A stretch of DNA of 64,000 nt from assembly GCA_016718825.1 (NCBI GenBank), contig JADKCL010000023.1:59680-123679 (forward strand). The letters run 5' to 3'. Shown in pieces: positions 26,719-35,981 of this stretch (position 1 is the stretch's first letter; every line of letters starts with the position of its first letter). This DNA comes from Bacteroidota bacterium. Lineage in GTDB: Bacteria; Bacteroidota; Bacteroidia; J057; JADKCL01. Position numbers and translations under genes: made by a program. Under the pieces are notes generated by a model. That model was not told the DNA's origin. It ran no database searches and saw nothing but the letters and a program-made list of their open reading frames with translations.

Positions 26719-26836
26719 TTTCTTCAAGCGTTTTTTCGAGACGGTGAAGATAAGGGAATGGGGTGAAATGTCAATTTTTCAAGTGGGCAACGAATGAAGG
26801 GGTACCCATCCATTCTCCAAACCACGGTAGTACCGA

Positions 26837-27145
26837 TCAGAAGGGTTCGTTTTCCGGATTTCGGCGGGCATCCCAAATGCGGAGGATGTGCAATTCCTCC
26901 TCGGAATACTCGAAGAAGAGTTTGTAATCCCGGACAAAAATGTATCGTACCTCAGGATCGGAAGTCGGATGTCCTTTCCATCCCAACCCACTTTGAACCA
27001 AAACCAGAAGATTCCGTGCTTGAACAACGAACATCGACTGCAATTTCCGGCTGTAAACGGGCGATTTGTTTCTTTCCAGCCAATAGGCCAGAATCTGCCT
27101 TCGGTCAGCTTGGGCTTGTGGTGACCAGACTATTTTCCCAGCCAT
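26837..27145 (-). CDS. RelE/ParE-family toxin
   Basis: This 102-residue basic protein has the RelE/ParE pattern: WSPQAQADRRQILAYWLERN, KLQSMFVVQARNLL, HPTSDPEVRYIFVRDYKLFF and a C-terminal LHILRIWDARRNPE. Family toxins cleave mRNA at the ribosome or inhibit gyrase, and the sequence does not decide which. Its start overlaps the end of the upstream antitoxin gene by 16 bases. Confidence 0.85.
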   Translation of the reverse strand: MAGKIVWSPQAQADRRQILAYWLERNKSPVYSRKLQSMFVVQARNLLVLVQSGLGWKGHPTSDPEVRYIFVRDYKLFFEYSEEELHILRIWDARRNPENEPF

Positions 27146-27372
27146 TCGTCAATTTCACGATTTGCCTCCTCTTCCGAAAGACCTTTTCCGTCCCGAATCG
27201 ACTTCCGTGCTTCTTCTAACAAATGGGCCTCGGATTCTGAGAGTTGGTAAATGCCATTCACAACTTGTGCATTCTCCAGTTGAAGCCATGCATAGATTTC
27301 CGCCAACAAATGTTCGTCCTTCACACTGTTGATGTGAGCGATCAGCGATTCTCTAATATCTATCGACGCCAT
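27130..27372 (-). CDS. antitoxin of the RelE/ParE pair
   Basis: This 80-residue acidic protein precedes the toxin and overlaps it by 16 bases, the standard antitoxin-first order. The N-terminal half is helical (SIDIRESLIAHINSV, LLAEIYAWLQLENAQ). The C-terminal half (EEARKSIRDGKGLSEEEANR) has the DGKGLSEEE element common in Bacteroidota antitoxins that wrap RelE/ParE toxins. It probably represses its own promoter with the toxin. Confidence 0.8.
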   Translation of the reverse strand: MASIDIRESLIAHINSVKDEHLLAEIYAWLQLENAQVVNGIYQLSESEAHLLEEARKSIRDGKGLSEEEANREIDEWLGK

Positions 27373-27497
27373 GATGAATACTTTGCATTCGTGAACTACC
27401 TTAATCCAAGTGAAAGATAATGACTTTGGGGCAAAAAAGGAACCTCAGCGATGCGAATCAATGGTAAATGGTTTGGACCCAATCTAGCAACTTGACA

Positions 27498-27839
27498 TCA
27501 ACTCCCCCGGTAGGTCGCATACCCGAACGGGTTGAGCAACAGCGGCACATGGTAATGCGTTTCATCGGTCACATCAAACACGATCGGCACGAATGGATAA
27601 AAACACTTGCGACCGCCGTCCAGAAAATAGTCTTCGATTTCGAATACCAAGCGGTAGGTTCCGATCGGAAGCGGCGCATTCGAAGGCAATAAGTTGGGAA
27701 TACGGCCGTCAGCGTTGGTAATGCCACTTCCGATAAGCTCCCATTCATATCCTGCAATTGGTTTTTCGAGCCTTACGGGAACGCCAGCAGCAGGTTTGCC
27801 AAGCGATGTGTCCAGAATATGCGTGGTGATCTGACTCAT
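27498..27839 (-). CDS. uraH: 5-hydroxyisourate hydrolase (transthyretin-like)
   Basis: This 113-residue protein matches the family in length. It carries the N-terminal THILDTSLGKPAAGVPVRLE block with the catalytic His, the central ADGR motif, and the C-terminal YHVPLLLNPFGYATYRGS ending in the diagnostic YRGS. The enzyme hydrolyses 5-hydroxyisourate to OHCU, the second step of urate breakdown. Its ATG overlaps the stop of uraD (ATGA), so both are translated together. Confidence 0.96.
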   Translation of the reverse strand: MSQITTHILDTSLGKPAAGVPVRLEKPIAGYEWELIGSGITNADGRIPNLLPSNAPLPIGTYRLVFEIEDYFLDGGRKCFYPFVPIVFDVTDETHYHVPLLLNPFGYATYRGS

Positions 27840-28342
27840 GTTGTCAATAGTTTTTCTAAGCGAATGATGGTGATTTTCATTTGTTCGGCCATTGCGATCC
27901 GGATTTCATCTTCCTCGGTATTGGGAAGCCTCGCATTCAGGAGGTCAAGCATCTCTGCTGCTGATTTTCCCGTCGCGCAAACGATGAAAATATACCCGAA
28001 CTTCTTCTTGTAGGCCACATTCCCATCCGCCAAGGCTTGCAAAACCTCCGTGGTAGCCTGGTTTACGCTTGCCTGCTCGCCCGAGGCCCATTCACTTGTG
28101 GATGCAAATTTTTTGGCCAATTCTGCTGTACCCCCAATTTGCGGATGGTGCATAAACGCCTCGGCGCCATCATAGATGTTGCAAGCTTCCCAAACCGAAT
28201 TGGCCATCGCAATCAGCGATTCCAAATTTACAAATGGCCTCGCGTTGACCATTCTTCTCACCCAGTTTCTCGCGCCGCAACATTTTGAAAACGCAGCCTC
28301 GGCATCTTGAATTGTCAGCGAATTGAGCTCTTGAATTGTCAT
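27836..28342 (-). CDS. uraD: OHCU decarboxylase
   Basis: The protein has 168 residues from the ATG at 28342; the frame continues upstream into the allantoicase gene without a better start. Family features are the N-terminal MTIQELNSLTIQDAEAAFSK, the CCGARNWVRRMVNARPF block, HHPQIGG with the catalytic His, and FGYIFIVCATGKSA. It converts OHCU to S-allantoin. It is packed between allantoicase (1-base gap) and uraH (4-base overlap). Confidence 0.95.
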   Translation of the reverse strand: MTIQELNSLTIQDAEAAFSKCCGARNWVRRMVNARPFVNLESLIAMANSVWEACNIYDGAEAFMHHPQIGGTAELAKKFASTSEWASGEQASVNQATTEVLQALADGNVAYKKKFGYIFIVCATGKSAAEMLDLLNARLPNTEEDEIRIAMAEQMKITIIRLEKLLTT

Positions 28343-28343
28343 T

Positions 28344-29360
28344 TTACTTGCTAGCCCTCCCAAATATCCGCAACCGGCTAATGCCGCCATCGGGGTAGAT
28401 TTTCATTCGCACGTGGGTAAACGGGCCATGGCCTGTCAATTCTGCCTTGAATAGGTGCTCATGGTCGGCTTGTAACTTGGTTTGAGGCAAAAATTCTGTC
28501 CAAACTGCGGATTCCCAAGCTTCACCCTCTGCAAGATTGCATCCTTCCAAGGAGCAGCGATCGGGATAATTTCCCTTAAAATGGCAAGTGTCGACCAAGA
28601 CATCGTCGATCAAGCCGCGATGACCGAGCTTCAATACGACCCAATCGACATTTCCAGGTGTGCGGTTGCGTTTGGTTTCCCAGCCATCGCCCATGTTCAC
28701 GCCACGGTTGGGCATGATCAGATTGTCCTTGCTGCTGAAAAACATATCGTTGCAGGCCAATACTTTGGCGCCGTTCTTCGCCGCGGCCAAATCAATGCGC
28801 TCATCGTCAGCTACCAACGACCAATCCTTGAAGACTTCGCCGTAAACTTTGAGCCGTGCCACGCCGCCGTCGGGATAAATGTGCAATTTCAGATGTGTCC
28901 AAATTTGCTTGTCTTCGATGGCATAATAATGCTGACTCCCAGGATTCAATGGCGACTTCGGCAGAATTTCGGTCCACATGGCATCTTCGTGCAGGTCCTC
29001 CAGCAAAATCCCTTCCGGAGCGTTGCAAGCCTCAATCGAGGCATGCGGAGGATGGTTTCCAAGGAAAAAATTCGTGTCGATGTCCACGCCATGGATCACG
29101 CCCGGGGCGCCCAATGCCAGGATACACCAATCATGGCCGGGCACGCGTTTGCGCCGCGATTCCCATCCGTCCATCCATTTGCCGCGGTCGGTGTATTTGT
29201 CGTGAATGAAAATGCCACGCCCCGGCTTGATCAGATTCTCCTTTTCCGCAAAAAAGTCGTCTGTGGCATACAGCACCACCGCGCCGAGCTTTTCGGCAGC
29301 AAGGTTGAGCATCTGTGCCCAAGCAGGCGCGTCTTGCGCGATTTCTTCGTTGATTTTCAT
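28344..29360 (-). CDS. alc: allantoicase
   Basis: This 338-residue protein consists of two related halves, as in known allantoicases. Each has DDFFAEKENLIKPGRGIF-like and GWESRRKRVPGHDW-like motifs (the second as DMFFSSKDNLIMPNRGVN and GWETKRNRTPGNVDW), then DTCHFKGNYPDRCSLEGC. C-terminal jelly-roll strands end VRMKIYPDGGISRLRIFG. It hydrolyses allantoate to ureidoglycolate and urea. Spacing of 1 base on both sides shows a tight operon with allB and uraD. Confidence 0.96.
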   Translation of the reverse strand: MKINEEIAQDAPAWAQMLNLAAEKLGAVVLYATDDFFAEKENLIKPGRGIFIHDKYTDRGKWMDGWESRRKRVPGHDWCILALGAPGVIHGVDIDTNFFLGNHPPHASIEACNAPEGILLEDLHEDAMWTEILPKSPLNPGSQHYYAIEDKQIWTHLKLHIYPDGGVARLKVYGEVFKDWSLVADDERIDLAAAKNGAKVLACNDMFFSSKDNLIMPNRGVNMGDGWETKRNRTPGNVDWVVLKLGHRGLIDDVLVDTCHFKGNYPDRCSLEGCNLAEGEAWESAVWTEFLPQTKLQADHEHLFKAELTGHGPFTHVRMKIYPDGGISRLRIFGRASK

Positions 29361-29361
29361 C

Positions 29362-30711
29362 TTAATTTTTCCTCAAAATGACGTTTCCGCAGCCCAAATT
29401 GGGAAAATTCCCTTGATCAAACACGATTTTTCCTCCGACATAGGTCTGCAAAACCTTCCCACGCAGGTTCATCCGTGCATACGGACTCACGGGATGCCTA
29501 TGCTGAATATCGGCTTTTTCCGTCGGGCAGGCGGATTCCGGATCCCAAACAACAAGGTCGGCATCCATTCCACTTGCAATTGCGCCCTTATGATGCTGCA
29601 AACCAAGGAATTCCGCGACATGGGTACTCATCCACTTTACGATGTCGCTGAGATGAAAACCACGTTTTTCCGCCTCGGTCCATGTCGCTGGCAGGGAAAA
29701 TTGCAGGGAAGCAATGCCGCCCCAAGCTTCGCGGAAGCGGCCATCTCCCAAGCCTTTCAAGTCGGGTGTCGCCGGCGAATGATCCGTCACCACCATCGTG
29801 ATCAGACCCTTACGCAACGCCTCCCATAGCAGGTCATTGTTGGCGCGTTCGCGGATCGGCGGTGCGCATTTGAACAAGGTTTGTCCGTCTTCGATGTCTT
29901 CGGCTGCGAATACCAAGTAATGCGGGCAGGTCTCCACGGTAATCGGCAAGCCTTCATTCACAGCCGCTTGCAGCATCGGTATCGCCTCCGAGGACGCCAA
30001 ATGGACAATATGCGTCTTGCAACGGAATTCGCGGCAAAGCCGGATCATCAATGCGACTGCGTCATTTTCCCAATACTTGGGCCGAGAACGCAGCCAAGCT
30101 GCGTGCGAACGAGGTTCCTCATCCATGACATGAACATCGGGGTGGTCGGAGACGAGCTCCGCATGCACAAGCAGGGGCACGCCCCCCGCCGCGATTACGG
30201 GCATGCCTGCACGCAGGTCGGCTTCCTCGACGTTGGGAAATTCGTCAATCCCGGAATGGCTCAGGAATGCCTTGATTCCCAAGACGCCGGCCGCGATCAG
30301 TGGCGCCAAATCATCGCTATTTCCGGGTACGATTCCGCCGTAAAAACCGCAATTCACATGCATTTTCCCGTTGGCAGCTGCGAGTTTCTGCTGGAATGCT
30401 GCCAAGGTTGTGGTGACCGGGCTCGCATTCAATGGCATGTCCACCAAGGTGGTAATCCCGCCTGCTGCAGCCGCTTTGGTGGCGGTATCAAAACCCTCCC
30501 ATTCGGTCCGGCCCGGCTCATTGATATGGACATGCGAGTCGATCAAACCTGGCATCAGCACAAGATTTCCCAATTCCCGACATTCAACGCCCGCCAATGC
30601 AGCCTCCAAAACAGCTCCGATTCGGCCATTTTCAATCAAAATCCAAGCCTCCCGCACCCCATTCGGCAGCACCACCCGCTGCGAATGCAAGATATATCTC
30701 TCATTTTCCAT
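29362..30711 (-). CDS. allB: allantoinase
   Basis: The protein has 449 residues from the ATG at 30711; ATGs at 30723 and 30726 are possible. It is a cyclic amidohydrolase with a two-metal site: GLIDSHVHINEPGRTEWEG, the Lys in LGIKAFLSHSGID that would be carboxylated, His in LVHAEL and THIVHLASS, and the Asp in VVTDHSPAT. The NEPGRTEWEGF and ETCPHYL motifs separate allantoinase from dihydroorotase. It opens the hydantoin ring of allantoin to give allantoate, the substrate of the next gene product. Confidence 0.95.
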   Translation of the reverse strand: MENERYILHSQRVVLPNGVREAWILIENGRIGAVLEAALAGVECRELGNLVLMPGLIDSHVHINEPGRTEWEGFDTATKAAAAGGITTLVDMPLNASPVTTTLAAFQQKLAAANGKMHVNCGFYGGIVPGNSDDLAPLIAAGVLGIKAFLSHSGIDEFPNVEEADLRAGMPVIAAGGVPLLVHAELVSDHPDVHVMDEEPRSHAAWLRSRPKYWENDAVALMIRLCREFRCKTHIVHLASSEAIPMLQAAVNEGLPITVETCPHYLVFAAEDIEDGQTLFKCAPPIRERANNDLLWEALRKGLITMVVTDHSPATPDLKGLGDGRFREAWGGIASLQFSLPATWTEAEKRGFHLSDIVKWMSTHVAEFLGLQHHKGAIASGMDADLVVWDPESACPTEKADIQHRHPVSPYARMNLRGKVLQTYVGGKIVFDQGNFPNLGCGNVILRKN

Positions 30712-30863
30712 CGTATCTCCCATCATTTCCAATTTCCACGATCCACCGCTACATACACAAACCTTCAGGCAAAAAATCGTTGTGCAAAAACCCCAACAAA
30801 ATCACCTCCTACAGCGCATTCTCACCCAAAACTCCCATTAAGAAGCAACCCCAAAATGTTGCT

Positions 30864-30915
30864 CTCCACTTTTCACTTCTCACTTCTCACTTCTCACTTC
30901 TCACTTCTCACTTCC
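30864..30915. repeat. 7-bp tandem repeat (CTCACTT) overlapping the puuD stop
   Basis: About seven consecutive units of CTCACTT (GTGAGAA-type on the other strand) run through the allB-puuD gap and into the last codons of puuD. The puuD stop codon TGA is part of a repeat unit. Confidence 0.8.
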
Positions 30916-32565
30916 CCCTTGGCTAATCCACCTCCCGATCAATTCCCGTTCGGCATCGGTCATTTCCGTTTTGTTGTTTTGCGGCATGGTTTTGGTCACC
31001 ACGGCGCGCACCATAATACGGTCCTTCTGCGCGATAATTTGTTCGGGGGTGTCCAACATGATGCCGTTAGGTGCAAGGACATTGACATCGTCGATGGGAT
31101 TGGCACTGTGGCAGGGTGTGCAACGGCGAATTACAGTCTGATAAACCTGATAAAATTCCACCTTTTCGACCTTTCCACCCCCGGAGGCGGAATCGGAGGC
31201 GGGTTTTGGAGCCGTGACAAAAAAGACGACCATCATACCAACGGTCGCCGCAGGAATCAGAAAGGGATTCTTTTCGCCTTTGTCCTTGAGGTTGAAGTAG
31301 TGTTTGACACCTGCACTGATCAGCGTCAATGCGCCCAAAACTGCCCAATTCAACGTATTTCCATACGTGCTTGGAAAGTGATTGCTGATCATGATGAACA
31401 GCACAGGCAACGTGAAATAGTTGTTGTGCAGCGAACGCAGACCAGCGTGTTTTCCAAGTTCGGGATTGACTTCCTTGCCTTCCTCGGCGGCCTTGACCAT
31501 GGCTTTTTGGGAGGGAATGATCACGCGCCAAACGTTGCCGGCCATCATCGTTCCGATCACGGCACCTACGTGGATATAGGCTGCACGAGGGCTCAGCCAC
31601 TGTGAAAGGAAAAATGCGATCAGGGTGAGGTAACCTAGCATCAGGAAGAAAAACACAGGTTTGTTGAGCACCAACGGCGATCGGCAAAGAATGTCGTACA
31701 CAAACCAGGACGTCACAAGCGTGCCGATGCCGATCGCGATTGCTGTTCCGTTGGAAATATCCGCCACGGTTTTGTCGACCAACAACGAACTCGCATTGAA
31801 GTAATAGACGACGAAAAGCAGGCAAATTCCTGAAATCCACGTGATATAGGCTTCCCATTTGAACCAATGCAGGTGGGCGGGGAGCTTTTCGGGGGCTACT
31901 TTGTACTTTTCAACATAATAAAAGCCTCCGCCATGGATCGCCCACAGGTTGCCGGCTAGACCTTCCCGAATGCCGGGGCCACGATAAAGGGCATTCTCCA
32001 AGAAAATGAAATAGAACGAAGCCCCGATCCAAGCCACGCCGAAAGTCACATGCCCCCACCTGACAATCAGGTTCATCCATTCGTTGACGTGGCCTTCCCA
32101 GGGGCTGCCTTTGATTTGGTGATGGATCCAAAATCCGACGATGAAAATTGCCATTCCCACCGTGAATAGCTTGCGCAATAGTTTCAAATTCTCGTAAAGC
32201 GATGCCAAACGGGCATGCAAGGGCATTTTTTCAGGTTGACCTTCGACTTTGATCGCTTGCAAATGAATGGATTGCTCCAAAATGTACAGCAAGACGGCAA
32301 TCAGGGCCCCGGCAGCCAAAAGCGCGATCACCACCAAAGTCAGCAATGAAAACGGCGTTCCCGAGATCGTAGACCCGAAATCAATTCCGGATGTTCCAAC
32401 GGAATCGGCCTGCGAGATTGCTGGTGCCGTTGCGGCAACAGTCGCAATGGTCGCATTGGAGTCTTTGACAACCAATGAATTGCCCACCGTATCCTGCGCC
32501 TTTCCTGCAAAAGCCAAGGCCATCCAAATTCCCAGAAGGGGTATCCATCGCAAGTAGCGTTTCAT
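30901..32565 (-). CDS. puuD: membrane urate hydroxylase with C-terminal cytochrome c
   Basis: This 554-residue protein starts with a signal peptide ending FAGKAQ. A membrane domain of about eight spans follows (residues 75-450), with WGHVTFGVAWIGASFYFIFL, LHWFKWEAYITWISG and RSLHNNYFTLPVLFIMISNH, as in the PuuD urate hydroxylase family. The C-terminal periplasmic part carries a c-type heme site, RRCTPCHSA, and a distal Met candidate in KTMPQNNKTEMTD. PuuD oxidises urate to 5-hydroxyisourate and passes electrons to a cytochrome, so no separate uricase is needed. The stop lies within a 7-bp tandem repeat. Confidence 0.93.
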   Translation of the reverse strand: MKRYLRWIPLLGIWMALAFAGKAQDTVGNSLVVKDSNATIATVAATAPAISQADSVGTSGIDFGSTISGTPFSLLTLVVIALLAAGALIAVLLYILEQSIHLQAIKVEGQPEKMPLHARLASLYENLKLLRKLFTVGMAIFIVGFWIHHQIKGSPWEGHVNEWMNLIVRWGHVTFGVAWIGASFYFIFLENALYRGPGIREGLAGNLWAIHGGGFYYVEKYKVAPEKLPAHLHWFKWEAYITWISGICLLFVVYYFNASSLLVDKTVADISNGTAIAIGIGTLVTSWFVYDILCRSPLVLNKPVFFFLMLGYLTLIAFFLSQWLSPRAAYIHVGAVIGTMMAGNVWRVIIPSQKAMVKAAEEGKEVNPELGKHAGLRSLHNNYFTLPVLFIMISNHFPSTYGNTLNWAVLGALTLISAGVKHYFNLKDKGEKNPFLIPAATVGMMVVFFVTAPKPASDSASGGGKVEKVEFYQVYQTVIRRCTPCHSANPIDDVNVLAPNGIMLDTPEQIIAQKDRIMVRAVVTKTMPQNNKTEMTDAERELIGRWISQGGSEK

Positions 32566-32638
32566 GGACGTATATTAAGACTTTTTAGCGAATGGAGTTT
32601 TGCTAAAAATGGCTTAAAATTCACTGCATCCAGAACAA

Positions 32639-33601
32639 TCACCCCCCATTCCGCACGGCAATCATCTCAGCAGCCACACTCACAGCAATTTCAGCCGGGG
32701 TTTTACAATGGGCGACCAATCCAACAGGTGTACGAATCTCCTGGATCTCAGCCTCCAAATAACCATCCCGCCGAAGGTCGGCCAACAACTTGGTGACCTT
32801 GGCCTCACTACCCATCATGCCGAAATACTTGAATTTCCGGCCGATCAATGCCCTGATCGCCTGATCGTCGCCACGATAGCCGAAAGTCATGACAATGACA
32901 TAGGCATTCTCGCTGGGTGCGACATACCTTCCGAGCTCAGGGTATGGCGAGACCACCTTCCGATGCGCGAAAGTATTGGCTTCCATCGTGTTGAGTCCCT
33001 GACGGTCGTCATAGTTCACCACGAAAAAGTCGAGCAACGACAAGATCCGGCACATCTCCAAGCCGACATGGCCGGCGCCGATCACATGCGCGATGTCCTT
33101 GATCCCCAGGACTTCCGTATATTGCCATGTTTCATCGGAGGATTGCTTGAATCCCGTCGCATGTTCATTTGCATCGTACGCTAGCGTAGAAAATCCTTCA
33201 TCCGTGATTTGAATGCAGCAACTCCGTCCCTCACGCAGGCAATCAACAATAAACATAATCTCAGGAATCACATCGGCCTTCAAGCGGAGGATCGCCAACT
33301 TCTGTTCGCCCGAACAAATCATCCCGCTTTGGTCTCTCGCAGCATCCTTGGAATGAATCTGCCTGCGCACCTCCCATACATCAAAGTCCGCAATCAGGGA
33401 CGAGCGCATGTATTCCACGAGTTTCTGCTCCATAATGCCGCCGCCGATGCTTCCCTTCATCCCGCCGTCCTTGGCGACGACCATTTTGAATCCGAGCCTG
33501 CCGGGGCTACTACCGGTGCTTTCGACGACCACCAACAAGCCGACTTCGCCCGCATTTTGAAGCTGATCGAATACATACTCCCAAAGCACCAATTCCCTCA
33601 T
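32639..33601 (-). CDS. xdhC: XdhC-type molybdenum cofactor maturation protein
   Basis: The protein has 320 residues from the ATG at 33601. The XdhC/CoxI N-terminal block reads VVVESTGSSPGRLGFKMVVA, then GSIGGGIMEQKLVEYM. The C-terminal half has a Rossmann motif, HVIGAGHVGLEMCRIL, followed by YDDRQGL and YFGMMGSEAKV. The protein binds and sulfurates molybdopterin cofactor before insertion into xanthine dehydrogenase. Its ATG lies inside the 3' end of the xdhB frame. If that frame were shifted by one base it would stop in TGA overlapping this ATG. Confidence 0.93.
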   Translation of the reverse strand: MRELVLWEYVFDQLQNAGEVGLLVVVESTGSSPGRLGFKMVVAKDGGMKGSIGGGIMEQKLVEYMRSSLIADFDVWEVRRQIHSKDAARDQSGMICSGEQKLAILRLKADVIPEIMFIVDCLREGRSCCIQITDEGFSTLAYDANEHATGFKQSSDETWQYTEVLGIKDIAHVIGAGHVGLEMCRILSLLDFFVVNYDDRQGLNTMEANTFAHRKVVSPYPELGRYVAPSENAYVIVMTFGYRGDDQAIRALIGRKFKYFGMMGSEAKVTKLLADLRRDGYLEAEIQEIRTPVGLVAHCKTPAEIAVSVAAEMIAVRNGG

Positions 33602-35947
33602 GGACGCGGAATTTCCAAGTTCCTCGCGCGGATTTTTGCCGCAAGTCCTCGACCGAAACCAAGATCGCCTCATTGGTCATCGGCAATTGGAACTTCGGTT
33701 CAAATTCATGTTGACCAACCGCAGAAATGGCATCCTTAATGGCCAACCAAGCCGAAAAAGCCAGCATCAAGGGCGGTTCACCCACAGCTTTGCTGCGCCG
33801 AATCGTATTGTAATTGGGAACACCTTGCAGCAAGTTCGTGCGAAAATCTGCAGGGATGTCCTGTACGTTGGGAATCTTGTAGGTATCGGGGGAATGATTC
33901 AGCAAATTGCCTTTGTCATCCCATTTGCATTCTTCCGTCGTCATCCAGCCAAGGCCCTGAACATAAGCACCTTCAATTTGACCAATGTCAATGCCGGGAT
34001 TCAACGAATCGCCCACATCGTGCAACAAGTCTGCTCGGAGAAGCTGAACGTGTCCGGTAAGTGTATCCACCTGCACCTCCGTCACCGCCATGCCGAATGA
34101 AAAATAATGGTAGGGTTTCCCTTTGCCAATCGCTCGGTCAAAATGCACACCGGGCGTGCGATAATACCCTGTGGCACTGAGGCTAACTTGCTGAAATACA
34201 CAAGCTTCACAAAGTTTGGCAAATCCTATTTGGCGACTCGGATGGTGGCGGTCAAATGCAATATTGTTTTCAATCACAATATCCGCGGCAAGACTTTGGC
34301 TTTCGTGTGCAGGCAAATCCTGATTGAATATTTTGGCTGCGACCTCCTCCATGCGAAGTTTGATCTGCTCAATGGCATTTTTGACGGCCGCGCCATTCAA
34401 GTCCGTCCCTGCAGATGCCGCTGTGGCTGAGGTATTTGGGACTTTGGATGTATTGGTCGCATTGACTTTGATGCGCTCCAAATCCACACCCAATTCCAAG
34501 GCTGCAATCTGCCGAATCTTGGTATGCAACCCCTGCCCCATTTCCGTTCCGCCGTGGTTGACCAAAACGGTCCCGTCCTTGTAAATATGCACCAATGCGC
34601 CGGCTTGATTCAAAAAGGAAGCAGTAAATGAAATCCCGAATTTCACGGGCGTCAAAGCCAACCCCTTCTTGATGAATTCATTCCGCGAATTCCACTCCGC
34701 TATTTCGGAACGCCGCGTGGCATATTCTGAAGACGCAAGCAATTGCTCGCGGAGCAAATAAAGTCGATTGTTTTCCACGACTTGGCCATAGGGCGTAATA
34801 TTGCGGTCCTCCAGACCATAATAATTCCGCAATCGAATATCGTCAGGGTCACGCTTCAATTGCCGGGCAATGCGGTCCATAATATTTTCGGTCACCGCCA
34901 TGCCTTGCGGTCCGCCAAATCCACGGAAGGCGGTATTGCTCGGCAGATTCAGCTTCCACGGATGGCCGACGATGGTAATGTCCGGCAAAAAATAGCTGCT
35001 GTCACTGTGCATCATGGCCCGTTCCAGAACGGCCATCGTCAGGTCCGTGCTCGAACCGCCATCCGCATTCAGCTCAATTTCAAGGCCTTGAATCCGACCC
35101 GTATCGTCAAATCCCACTTCGTAGCGCGCAAGAAACCGGTGGCGTTTCCCGGTCATTTTCTGATCGTCGTCGCGGAAAAGCCTGATTTTGACGGGACGTC
35201 TAGTGGCCTGACACAACAATGCTGTCCATATTGCGGTATGGTTGGCTTGCGTTTCCTTACCCCCAAAAGCGCCTCCCATGCGTCGAATTTGCACTTCCAC
35301 CTCCATCTTGGGGATGTGCAATACCTCGGCAACCAAGGCTTGCGTCTCGGAAGGATGCTGCGTGCTGGAAAACACCTGAATTTCAGCCCCTTCACCGGGA
35401 ATGCACAAGCAAACCTGAGTTTCCAAATACCAATGCTCCTGTGCACCAATTTCTAATTCGCCGGAGATCCGATTTTTTGCGTTTGCCATTGCTGTTTGGC
35501 TGTCTCCTGCAGCAATTTTTCGGCTGGGTTGCACTTTTCGCCGTGGGCGATGGCATCCCGCAATGTGACCACGGCCGGAAGCACTTCATACTGAACCTCA
35601 ATGAGTTTCGCAGCTGCAAGTGCAGTCTCCTCATTTTCGGCAGCAATCAAAAACATGGCCTGCCCCACAAAAATCACCTCGGATTCGGCCAACACCACCT
35701 CGTCATGAATCGCCGGACCCATTTGATTCTCGCCGGGAATGTCTTTGTAACTTAGTACCGCAAACACACCGGGATGGGCCTTGGCCTTCGACAAATCGAA
35801 TTCCAGCACGCGGGCATGGGCATGTGGACTCGTGTACACGTGCCCATGAAGCAGCCGCGCATGCACGAGCATGTCGTCGATGTAGGTGGCCTCGCCGGTG
35901 ACATGGTAAGCGCCGCTTTCGTGGGGGACTTTGGTATTTTCGCTCAT
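33510..35947 (-). CDS. xdhB: xanthine dehydrogenase molybdopterin-binding subunit, frameshifted
   Basis: Two overlapping frames make up this subunit. The first (ATG at 35947 to stop at 35453) has GAYHVTGEATYIDD and GHVYTSPHAHARVLEFD. The second (from about 35475 to 33510) has GELEIGAQEHWYLETQ, MGGAFGGKE, FRGFGGPQGM, GGTEMGQGLHTK and VGEPPLMLA with the catalytic Glu. The break lies at a run of six T (35473-35478). One extra base gives KLLQETAKQQWQTQKNRISG and restores a single frame of about 800 residues. The end also runs about 45 residues past the usual C-terminus into xdhC. All catalytic motifs are intact, so a consensus error is more likely than a dead gene. Confidence 0.85.
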
Positions 35948-35981
35948 TGGAATCCGTTTTGGGGATTTTTCTAGTTGTTGT

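Noticed and set aside
35460..35485. Programmed -1 ribosomal frameshift in xdhB
   Set aside because: The zero-frame codons CAA AAA ATC do not form an X XXY YYZ slippery heptamer, and family members are not known to need one. A homopolymer indel is simpler.
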